Assembly (NCBI GenBank): GCA_031213475.1
Contig: JARUPZ010000030.1
Span: forward strand, 3,469,371-3,533,370
Reading direction: 5' to 3'
Origin: Nereocystis luetkeana
Taxonomy: Eukaryota; Sar; Phaeophyceae; Laminariales; Laminariaceae
Length of the DNA stretch: 64,000 nucleotides
Shown here: positions 37,101 through 49,100 of the stretch, piece after piece
How positions within the stretch are numbered: position 1 is the first letter of the stretch
Layout of the letters: every line of letters begins with the position of its first letter
Notes under the pieces: generated by a model
The model's database searches: none
What the model was told of the DNA's origin: nothing
Seen by the model: the letters and a program-made list of their open reading frames with translations, nothing else
Translations under genes and position numbers: made by a program

Positions 37101-40100
37101 CGCTTGACAATTATCATCTAGTGTGGCGAGAGCATCATTACCTGGAATCGCCGGAGAGTGGGCATCTAAAATGCCCGGAATATATTCGCCTGGGCTATCA
37201 GAACCTAAATACCTGAGATCATCGACTGGGAATTACCACCTATAGTCGCCGTAGCATCATCGCCTATATTATCCGAACCATGGTAGCCCTTGAGCACAAG
37301 GATAATACCACTTGCGACCTTGTGGGTACTGCACGCACGCACGCGATATTACAATAGCGCGAATCTAGGAGCTGACTTTCTCGAAACGGGGGGACGTTCA
37401 AACGCCGAGCGACGAATCTTTAGATCGGTCTCCTCGAGGTATTCCTTCTGCCAATACTTGCGTTGTGTGTGCTGTTTCTTACTTGAAATAAGTGGGTTGA
37501 GAATTCTTCTTGGGAGAAGTGTTATCTTACGTAGCGTACGGAAATGACGTATAGCACCATCACCTAGAATGGCCGGTCGCCGGAGCAACAAGTCCTGGTA
37601 GCGCACTAGCAATACGCGTAGTGCCGGTGAACCATACTTTCCAGAGGCCCCTAGTGCATCATATCCTGGGGCCGCCATCACAACCTACGGTCGGCGAATC
37701 GATATCGGTGGCATCACGTCGGCTAGCATCCGAGCTTTTTGTATGCACCTGAAGGTTGTCAAGAGAGACAAGCATACCATCGTGAACATGACGGAGGATA
37801 TTGTTGTTTTCATTATGTCGTTGGGCTACAACACAGTTGGCCCTCAATACGCGGGGGTGTCCGATGATTAACGAACGAGACCGGTTTCTCGCCCACACCA
37901 CCAGCGCGGAGTCGAACACGAGGAAGAATAAATGGCGTCGAGGCACGTGTTTAAACTGCCCGAGGGTCATGCGGAGGGAACGATACTTAGAGCCTAGATG
38001 GGTATTACACTCAGTACTATACTTTGCACAGGTTACCCTGTGTGGTATCTGCTCTGTAGGTTAGATCTCGGCGTCGGAGCACCTGCAAGGACGATGTACG
38101 TTTCACTCCACATTTCCTTGCAATGAGGGCAGAACGAACCGGGAACATCATCCGTCGTCGTCTAGCGTCGATGGCGAAAATGATCGGGGCCGCTCCACAA
38201 GGGATAGGTATCACCCTAGAGCACATAGACAAGCATTTCGACCATGACGTCGGCATCTCTACGATGGCTGCTATCCCTATTAGCATCTTCACCGGAACGT
38301 TCACCGACGAGGTAGGCCTTGTTTAGCCCCATGTTCTGAGGTAGATCCGTCATGACATTTAATATGCATATGGAGGAGAGGTCGGACACAGCGTACAGGC
38401 TGGAATGCAGGAAGTTGTCGACGCAAAGCTGAATTGCGTGATGGTAGGTCTGAACCAGCATGGTCCATCGGGACATCATACAGGCATTGGTAGAGCCTGG
38501 GGTTGGCAGTAATTGGGCAACTCACGATCTACTTCGTTCTTGTGAACACGTGAATGCATGTTCGCATACCTGGTATGTTGTAAGAGCTAACGTAAAACAA
38601 AGCGGTCTTCGTCTTGCCAGACGACAAGTCGGGCCCTTTCCGAGTGGCTTGGGCCATGCAGCTGACCAGAAAAATGCTGCAGACCAGAACGTAACTGTAT
38701 GCAAACGTAACGAGATACGTGGTATGGTGTTGTACAAAATATCTTCTGGAACAAGTAGCGCATGGGGGATGCAGACATAATACCCATGTTGAAGCAGTCT
38801 TCTGATTGCATCTGACAAACGTTCGCCGACGAAACACGATATACAAGGGAACGACGATACACATGCAGTAGACACTTGAAAATACGATACCTGTTGGAAC
38901 GACCCCCTATTCGCCTACCTAAGGGTTTATGGTCGCGACTACCCAAGGTTTGATGGTCGAACGTATTTTTCATTTGAAAGGTGTTCTACCCGGTAGCGCA
39001 TTGAACGAGACTGCTTCAGTCATCGAGGGGTCGTGCTGTATGGGGGTAAAAATATAAGTCTTGTATCGCTGCTCCACAGCATAGCCCATGGCACGTCGTG
39101 TTGTAGTCGAAGTGCAAACATATTCTTACCCAGAAATGCCCCGCTAGTTGTGGTTCGAGGGCCCTATTGACAACGGAGTGGCGGAGTCGTGGCCTTGCCG
39201 ATGAGGTATTTGAAATCGACGGACTGACAGCTGAAAGCGTGGTAGTGAGGCATACATTATGCCGGAACACGCGGAGGACCTGGGGTGCTTACAATCGGCT
39301 CTGAGTTCACTCACTGTCCTTTCACCCCCGCACCAAACGGCTCGTCAGTTCGCAGGGATATACCTTGGCTTGGCTCGAGACCAACGCGTGCTCGAAATAT
39401 GCCAATGATGTACCAGCAGTGCTCACAAGATAGTTTCCGACTTAGACCTCTCCTAGGCTTAGACACTTAAAAGGCGTGTTTCTGCTTAACTCTCAACTCT
39501 CTGATCTCGACACCCTTTTAATCCCGAATAAGACGCGTTCTACGATAGAGGTAGCACATTTTCGCTAATGGTGTCTCAGAACGACGGGGTTCCTCAACCC
39601 CAAATCGTCCGAATGCCAATCTGGATCGGGGAAATGACGTGTTTGTATATTTGGGCCATGGGGATATCCATCGGGATGCAATTCGAGCTTTTATGAAGTC
39701 ATTCTTCGGGTGAGGTATCGAACTCCTTACGTGAGGATCCTCAGAACAATTAGGGTGAATGTCTATCGTAGAACGTTTCAACACGTAGTTTAAAATTCGT
39801 GCTGCTAACACTTCGCCCCCACTTCTGGCACCCCCCGCCACCCGTTGTGTACGCGCCTACTGCGAAAATACTAGGTTGCGTGGACGACAGCCACTGCCCG
39901 GGCAGCAAATGCTGTACTCCGGCCAGCACATGCTCGAGTGAGTGCTGAATCTTCTCTGTACTGCAAGCGGGGAGTGTTGTGGTTTTTCATCTACGTACAA
40001 AGCTCTGTTCCGACTAGATGCTTCATATTCTACATAGGTCAACAATCATGTGCAAGTCGTCTACGCGCATCTTGCTCCCAACCGTTCGAGATGGTTGCGT

Positions 40101-43100
40101 GGGTGTAATCCGTTTACGATCCGAAACAAATGTCTACCAATCACCTGGTACCGGCGACATTGTGGGCCTATAATTTCAACTCACGAAGCACCTCCGTCGT
40201 TCACGTATCTTGGACCTGTAGACGTACCTTAAGGGTTGTTACATTCAGCTGCGACAGCTCGTCATACGGCCGTACCTGGTGCCTACAGCCCGTCTGATTT
40301 GCAAGCTCAAAATGGTGTATTTCTCTCTATTCGCGTGCACAAGTTCATACCAGGTATACCATAACGCTAACCTCACCCTATCCTGACCACCTGGGACAAA
40401 CCATCTCACGCGTGTTTGACTGCAATACATCCACGTCTCAGAAAAGCCCGGGGGTTCCGTCGCGGCCGGGAAAATTCCTACCGATGTATGCGAATGCGGT
40501 TCGGGTGCCATCATCCCCTCTACCGGAAAATGCAGTGAGTACCTCGTGTCCGTGCCACGTTGAAAGCAGACGTTGTGCTCCGCAGCCCTTTGCCATGGCG
40601 GACCACGACCCGTTTCGCTAGGGGCATGCATATGACATACCGTTTGAGTATGTAAGGACAGACCGTAGCCTAACAATCGCTTGTGCGGCGGTATCTAGTG
40701 GGCACTCTACAAGCATTGTCTACCAAATAGCGCGGAACCTGAGCCATATCCTGTTACATTCATTGCAGACCCCAAAAATGAGTTTTGGCCCCGCCGAAGG
40801 TTTCTGTCTCGGTAACTTTGTGAAGCACCATCTGGAGAGATGGAGTGATGTTCATTCTGACAGAGTTCATCAACCCCCGCCAACAGTTCAGCCGGTAAAT
40901 GCTGGGGGCTGAACTGACCTTACAGCTCGAATGCAATCCGACCCTTTCATGTTTGCCTGCTCCAGTCCAACGTATGCACAAACTCATATTTCTTGCGTGT
41001 GAACACACCAGAAAGGTGGTGTAGTATGTTCTGCGGGCAGTGAGTCACCAACGTCAACCACACCCGATATGTCGACGGTGTGCTTACAGTGAGCACTCAA
41101 TGTGAGTCACGGAGATCCCCGTAGACTGACGCACATACACGAAAATACGTGTTCATGACTAATATGTTCACCCATGATTCTGGTCGACGAGTTCGCTGCA
41201 TTGACCTAGTTAACCAGCAGCTTTAACTGCCACTATTGGTTGGTACCGTGGCCTTGATTGTGGTATCTCCCGCGATCCTGTCTGTGTTCTGATGGGCTCA
41301 GGTCAGATGATACGTTGCTTAACATTCTACTCCAATCACCGCCTCGTCGTGCCGACCTGCTGTTTCCCATCGAATGAAATTAGAGTGCATCGACGACGCT
41401 GATTGCGAGGGCGACAAGTGCTGCGGTGCCAACGGCGTTTGTTCGCGTGAGTGTTGGCTCTGTGCCCATAGTGAGGACTCGTGGTACGAAACCAGCTCGA
41501 ACCCCGGGAAAATCTTCTTTTCCTGCCGAAATACGCATCTTGTACGTTCTCTTGCCTTGTTGGCCGATAGCAACGGCTCGTGACGTTTCCGGGGTTTGAT
41601 GGGATTGACTTCACACGCAAGGATCACAAGAACGTTAAGCTTACTTGTACGGTTTGGAGGTTTTATCAAGACCTCTGGACTAACATATGAACCTTATATT
41701 TAGACATATCACTATTTACTGACTATGTTCAATTGTTGTATATACCTCGCACGCGCTTGTTGCATCACTCCCTAAAAAACAGGTCGGGACAAAGCCTCAG
41801 TATTGACCGGTAAACAAGCCAACGCTGCATGCGAATGTGCTGAAGGACGCTACGACGCCAACACGAACAGATGCGGTGAGTCATCTCGGTGGCGACATTC
41901 GTGATATTTCTCGCTGCTTCTTACGAAGCTTTTCTATGCCGCCTGCTGCGTGATGAGCCGGTGGTATTATGACACAGCTCGTTGACGGCAGTACCTGAAA
42001 CCAGTGCGCTCGAGGGGTGTCGCCTTTTTTGGCACGGTAATCCATTCGAGACTTATTCGGTTGGATGCCAATATATAATAGGTGCGGTACTATAATATAG
42101 TGTAAGACGTACCTTGCGTTAGCTTCATCGTCCAAGCCTTTTCGTGGAGTAGTATGAAGCACGCCGACCCAACGCTGCGATCGGCAATCTTCTAGACAGC
42201 AGTTCTCACTTTGACGACACCCAGGGAAGCCGGCCAGAGGCTAGGATGTTTACGTACTGCTCGCATTGAGCATGCGATTTAAAATCCGAACATTGTCACC
42301 GTAAGTACTTGGATCAGCTGGAACCTCGAGAGGTGGTGAGTGTCGCGCCTGCCAGCTCAAGACAAGCCTGAGTGCGTAGGAGGAGAGAATAATGGGAAAG
42401 GTGAGCTCCCTCAAATAAAACACGGCATTTGTCGTGAATATAAAATGTGTCCTCTACCACTCTTCGCTGCGGAGCGTGACCCACCCAGTTTGTTTCTCAC
42501 GCCAACCGTAGTCAGTGTGTCGGTCAAATTCTCGTTTTTTTTTCATCCAAGGACGGAGGTGTGATCAAATGCCGCCAGGTTTGACAAGCTCGGCGATGTC
42601 TGGTCGCTTGTCCCCGTCCTTTATGCCTCCCCTATGCGTGTTCCGCAACAATGAACAGGTTGCACCGCCGACAGTCACTGCGCGGACGACACATGCTGCA
42701 AGGCGGATTTTACCTGCTCCAGTGAGTGTTGAGCAGGTCGTCCCTTGTGGCGGAGCCATACTGCCTAGTACCACCCTGAAGTAGCTCGAACGTGCGGAAA
42801 CTGGTCCCCTTCATGCGGACACAACCACGGACGGCAGAAGTAGCACATGTGTATGTAGTACGTGCGCGTTCCACGCGAGACCTTCTACTGCATGAGCGAC
42901 GACCGATGATTTCTTGAATAGGCGGAGTGAATTAATGTTTGCTATTGAAACGCTTCAGCCTTGATCAATGCCAATACTACACCTACCTCCGCATGCGGAA
43001 ATAACCTGTCTTCAATATTTCGCAAGTTACGTGCGACATTGATTTTGTTTTTTTCGTCTCTCCCAGGGTATCTCGACAGCTGGTAGAACCTGCCTTATGG

Positions 43101-46100
43101 AAAATCATACGTACTGATATTTTCTGGTAATATCATGCGTACCTGGTTTTGGGGTCGAAGTATTCGAGCCTGTTTCGGTATAAAGAACTTCGAAAAGTCG
43201 GATAATTAAGACGGCTGGGGAGACTTCCTATCGTTCGGGGGGTAGCATTGAAGCCAATTGACCACCTTCATGATGGAGTGGAACAACTTCACACTGGCGC
43301 TCCTCTGCAACTCCGTCGGCCAAATCGAGAATCAATGCATCTACGCGCACTCCAGTAGAAACGACAAAACCTAAATAGACCGGTCAGTGATTTGAGGATC
43401 TGCCAAACCAGCCTAACAATGCGCTTGGTGTGTACCGCGACCTCCTCCACATTAGGTGTGGATGGGGCATCCATCTTATCCGGCAAGGGTCCGGCGGAAG
43501 ATGCATGCGAATGCATCACTGGCGAATACGATGAGGCTAAAAAAAAATGCGGTAGGTCTCCCCTCGGCCATTGACATTACCTATGGCTGTATGTTGCCGT
43601 TAGGATGTCTCGGAATCCCCCTTGCATTGTATTCGAAACAGAAATCGGGGATGTGGACCTGATACCCGCGGTACGCTTAAACAGGCATTAATCGCAGAAC
43701 CGGACAAAAATACGCCGCGGTGAGGAGGTATCTCATTTCTTATCGGGTTCATAAAATGAGGAGTTCTGTACCGCGAACCGAAACCGACATCAATGAAGAA
43801 TGTATGCGCAACCTGTACCCGACCGTATGGGCTTTGTATTGTTCCAAAACCAGATCCCTGCAGAAGTTTTTCTACGATGTGGACCCCCATCTGTCAGATA
43901 TGTCAGGTTGAACCAACGAGGCCCCTCCCACTCCCATCGTGGTGGCATTGCTGAGCGACAAGCACATTGTTTAATCTAGTCTGCGTCTTCTAGAGAGTAT
44001 TTCTTCGTTCATAAACTTCTCGGAGCTAAACCTTGCGTAGAAACCAGCGCGCTATCGCCGAATGATATTACCTGCCTCCCCTGTGGATTACGTTAAGTAC
44101 TTTGTGGCCGCGAACCGCACAGTTCCGCCACTAATTGGCTCACAGTAGGAGTGTACGTCGTATTAGTTGTACTACATGTGCAGCATTTTAGGTAGTATTC
44201 GTTCGTGCAAGTAGTAGTGCGTGGAATTTGAAGGCTTTGGCCCGACTCACCGGTGTTCTGGTTCCCTCTCATGCGCGTTCCTGCTGCTAACCTGCCACCC
44301 CTGCCGCCCCAACACCCGTCGTTGAACACTCCCACCATTAATCCAAAATAAATCCTTAGTTTGCACGAAAAACAGCGACTGCGAGGGAGACACGTGCTGT
44401 AAGGCGGATCAAACATGTTCGGGTGAGAGCTGGGTCCTTCACCTATAGCGCAGGGTGTATAAGCGAGTAAAAATGGTTTCAATAGCCCACCTTTGTCGGG
44501 GTAGTTGGTACGTTACATCTTGTAGACACCAACGACAATTTACGAACGTGTCACATATTTTGGGCGCAGACGTTCGGTACAATTATTCTAGGTTCAAACT
44601 GTTCGCTTGCCACAGGAATTTTCCACGAACCTTTTGGTTCTTTGTGAGACGTGACGTTTAAGACGTCTGAAAAGTCTCCTTCGCTCACGTTACTTTTCGC
44701 AGGGCGCACAACGCGTTGATGGACTGGTTAGTTTCAGGATCTTCTTGGGTATTTGGCGGACCCTGACCGTTGGCGATATGTCGCCATTCTCCCTTCAATG
44801 CCTGGCCTGGTGCCACGTTATCATCTCCCTCGGGCGCGCAAAGTACTCAATATGTTGAGTGATAGTTATTGGAGCATGGTTGGTAAATGTTGACCCCAGC
44901 CCCAGCCCTAACCTGCGACTCCTGGCAAACTGTGTCTCGTGATTGTTGACGTTATGGATATCACCACCTCTCAGAAAAGGACGTATCTTCCGTCCTACCT
45001 GCCGGAATCGCCTCCGATGCATGCGAATGCTCGACCAACCTATACAGCCCCGAAGCCGGAGAATGCCGTGAGTTTTGATTCGGCGGAACTAAACAAGTAT
45101 AGCTCGTGGTCCGCTGACCCTTGTTCTGGTCGACTACATGCCGCCTGCTCTTCAACACACGGTCGTCGTGTCGAGTTTATTCGTCGTGCGTAAATATGAA
45201 CCTGTCAATGTCTCACCATAGTCCACCAGCCGCTCGCGTAGCAGTGTTTACCAGACCCAATACCAGCATATTTTACAGATGAACTCACACACGAGTTAGA
45301 TAGACCCTTACTTATATTATGTAGCCTCCCGTGCATTCGACTGGTTGTCCCTGTGTAATTATTGTATATCCCGACGTACCGGCGTGATGTTCAGTCTCTC
45401 AGCATCCAGCAACTCCGGCTAATTAAAGCTGACGAAAGCTGGGGGCGGCGTACTCATACAATGCATACCGGCAGCCGTATGATTCTAGAAGGCTGGGGAG
45501 GGAACGTCTATAACAAATGCCCCCGGTACTTCCATAGTTGACTGGTGCGTCGGTCATAGGTTTGGGAGTTTTTGTACGGTGTAGCCCTCCCCTGGTATGT
45601 TGCATCCTCCTTGCTGGCAATGAGCCATCGAAGTCAGCCACACGAGATATGTTCCATGCTTTGGCATACAGTGAGTCGTCAGTATGCAAACGTGCCCATT
45701 GGTATGGTCTTCCGAACCTTCTCACCGAGAACCGGGATGTTGTTTCTAGACGAAACGTGGGTCTCCACTACCCTCCTGCTGACGTGTCTATCGCATGAGA
45801 GTATGGATATACAATAGCGGTTCCTAGCTATACTGGTAAGAATCACTCACCTATGGAGAGGCTGCGGTCGTCAGCACGAGGGCTTCCTCCGATCCACATG
45901 CCTGTGTTCCGATTAGAGCTCAAACCTGTTCCGCCGCCTAAACCTCCGTCCAGTTCACCGCCTTTCTGTGCCCCCCCACGGGTTCCCAACAATTTCGAAT
46001 AGTGTGTAGGAATGATGGAGACTGCGCGGGCGATACGTGCTGCGGCGACAACAACACGTGTTCCGGTGAGTGCTGGGTCTCCACCACCGCATACGGGGAT

Positions 46101-49100
46101 CTTGCTGCGTGAACAGCCCCAATCTCGGCGACTGTATCGTCTTCATAGCTGCTCTCCGCGCGCGAGCTTCCGTCTGATGACATGTATTTACATTAGTCGC
46201 ACCCAAGGTGTCACACGCAAACATATTAAAATGCACGTGACCTTTGCGAGTTGTGTCGAAATCGACTTGCCGCGTAAGTTCTGAAACGTACGAGGAACAC
46301 AACGGTTTCATTTGGGGCCTTCGCGAATGTCACTGGTGTAGACATCTATTAATGGACCTTCCCACTGGTAGTAAAAGTGCCAATACCTAGCATCCGCTAT
46401 CTGACGCCTGTCTCTATCACGCTCATGCTTGGATCTTTGCATCGCTTCCCAACCACCAGTTGAGGATGAAGGCTCAGTCGCGGCCGGTGCCGACGTCACC
46501 GACGAATGCGAATGCATTCGTAATGGCGGATACCAACCCGGTCGTACCCCCGGTACCGGAGTTTGCGGTGAGTCATTTCTGTGGGGCGAACAACACCTGT
46601 GCTCGGCTGTCACTTTCCATTGTTTAGTGCTCCGCGTGCTGCGGGCTCAACAGCGGTTCTTGACGAACATTTGGTTGCCGGTATTTTCCCGCAAGTTTCT
46701 GTACATTGCGTACAGAGCGCACATACCAGTTCGCAGTCTAGTTACATGTTGCAGATGTCCTCTTTGACCTAACTCGACCACCTGTGCGCAGGCGTTTGAA
46801 GCCTCCCGAGTGGATTGTAGCGTGCGTGTAATATTTATGGGCCTCTCTCCTACTTACTCCCCCTGCGGTTTGACGAAGTTAGAAGGCGCCTCCTGATCCT
46901 GATTATCCCCCAACCCCCCCAGTTCCGTCGCTTATTGCTTGCGCGACTAATAGTTATCCAATTCATACGGCTAGTACAACCTCACCCCCCTTTCCCCCCC
47001 CGCCGTCCATTGTGTACCCCCATACTGCACAATTCCCACTCAAAGGTTGCACGGACGCCAGCCACTGCCCCCAAAACAAATGCTGCACTAAGACCGGCTC
47101 ATGCTCAAGTAAGTGATGTACCCGTTTTTTACTGAAGGCAGGGGGTGTTTGTGCTGAGTAAGTACCATGAACCGCCCGAGTCTTTTTTGTGTGATTCGTA
47201 CTCCAAACAATGAGTACACAAACAATTAAACGCGCTACGCGCGACCGTTGGGCCTATACCGTTTGCGCGCACAGGGAGATTTCTGCACCACAAATGTTTC
47301 TAGCGACACGTGAGTCCGAGGGGATCTAACGCTGAAAAGTGTATACCAGATGCCTCGCTCATGCACGTTTCGTCAGAAGAAGCAGGAAACGATCAACATA
47401 ATTGTTTTCGCCGTCGGTATAGATCCAATAGATAGATGGGAGCATAAGGACTGATAAAGGCCACGTTTCACCGACGAATGCCTTGCCGACTGCCTCTATA
47501 TCGTCTCCCTCGACAGCGGGAAATAACTCAATAATCTGATTGGTAGGCGGCGAACAACCCCAAACGGAGCCCCAACAACACCCCGAGCCCTAACCGTATC
47601 TCTTACCGTGACGTGGACCGCCTGAGAACATTTACCTTGCGCGCGTGTTCGACTGCACTGCGTCCACATTTCAGACAATGACTTGGATTCCGTCGTGCTC
47701 GGTGGAAAAGCCTCCGATGCATGCGAATGCGTTACAAAGGCTTTCAACCCCGATACAGGACGATGCGGTGAGTTTCGGTTCTGCTGAGCGCTACAAGAAG
47801 ATGTTGTGCTCCGTCGCGTCGATCACTACTACTGTTGATGAGTCTTATCTTCCGGAGTAGGGCCATTTGAGTCGCTGCAATTAATCCACGGAGATGGCGG
47901 TGGGATGTGTGCTCACCGGATATGTTGCATACCTGTATGTGAATACCTTTAGAGGTGTTCTACGATAGAGGTTCATCCTAAATACTCGGAGGCTCTCATT
48001 ATGCCACGACAAGCAATAATGCGGAATTCAAAGGGGATATCAAAAATGTATACGACTGGTGCTTGGGACGTCTGATGCGAGCACCTTCAATACTGGGATA
48101 CAGATATCCCCACGAACTGTGGTACTGTCTCTCCTTCAACGGATGCCCGATAACGATGCCGCGGTGGTTCAGAAAGCTATTTTCCCAACTGCGTTACCTC
48201 TGTCGGGGACCACCTAGAGGGTATCAGGATGAGCGGGCGAATGGCCCCCAACCTTCAGTCCACCTTGGTTCTGTGTGTCGTTTTCTACTCCTCTGACAAA
48301 GAAATTGATTCCAGCACGGGGGACCATATTAAATGGGACCTACGATACGAACAAAAACCTATTTGTTTCGCTGTATTCGCTAACAATTTTTTGTCCTATT
48401 CACTATGGTCCCCCGATATAGCTTATTTTCTCCACCGCCGTATGTCGTGCCGGGTCTCTACCTCCCGCTCCTCGCGAGCAAGGTAGCGCGCCAAGCACTC
48501 GTACGCCTTAATGATCAAACATGCTGGCATGATGGGTCAGCTCGTGCAACGGGTACGGTCGGATCGTGTGAACACCGAGCTCGCAGCAAGAGAGAAACCC
48601 AGGTATCAACAATGATGTGAGAGGTAGGGGTCCTCTCCCCTCCTCACCCTGGGACCCTTTCAAGGCCTCCACACACCGGCATGCATCCCATCCAGGGAGC
48701 ATAAATGTTCTTGAGATCTTGTACCGACAGCCACATATGAGCATGCATCCCGCCCCGGGAACGTCGATCGCGCCGCAATTTTCATAGATGAATCGCGGCT
48801 CATCATACAAGACTCATCCGTACAGTCAGACGTATCGGACATGGGTAAGATTCTAGGACCCAAGTTTGTAATTCTTGAAGCAGGCATCAAGCCATTGGCT
48901 ACTGTAGCCAATGGCTACAGTAGGTGTTTGTTGACGTTTGGGAATTGAGGAGTGCCTGACGGATGCATGCGTGTTCGGTTTGGTGGAGGAGGGGAGAGCA
49001 GTTTTGAATACTGTACGTAGTTCATGTAGACGGTATATTTGACTTATGATGTATTTAGTAGGCGAAAGAAAAGTGTGACCACTTTGGAAGGGACTTGAAC

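Noticed and set aside
48660..48911. Minus-strand DACRC and DACSY segments resembling B modules
   Set aside because: No acceptor or donor, wrong cysteine spacing, and opposite strand to the array.
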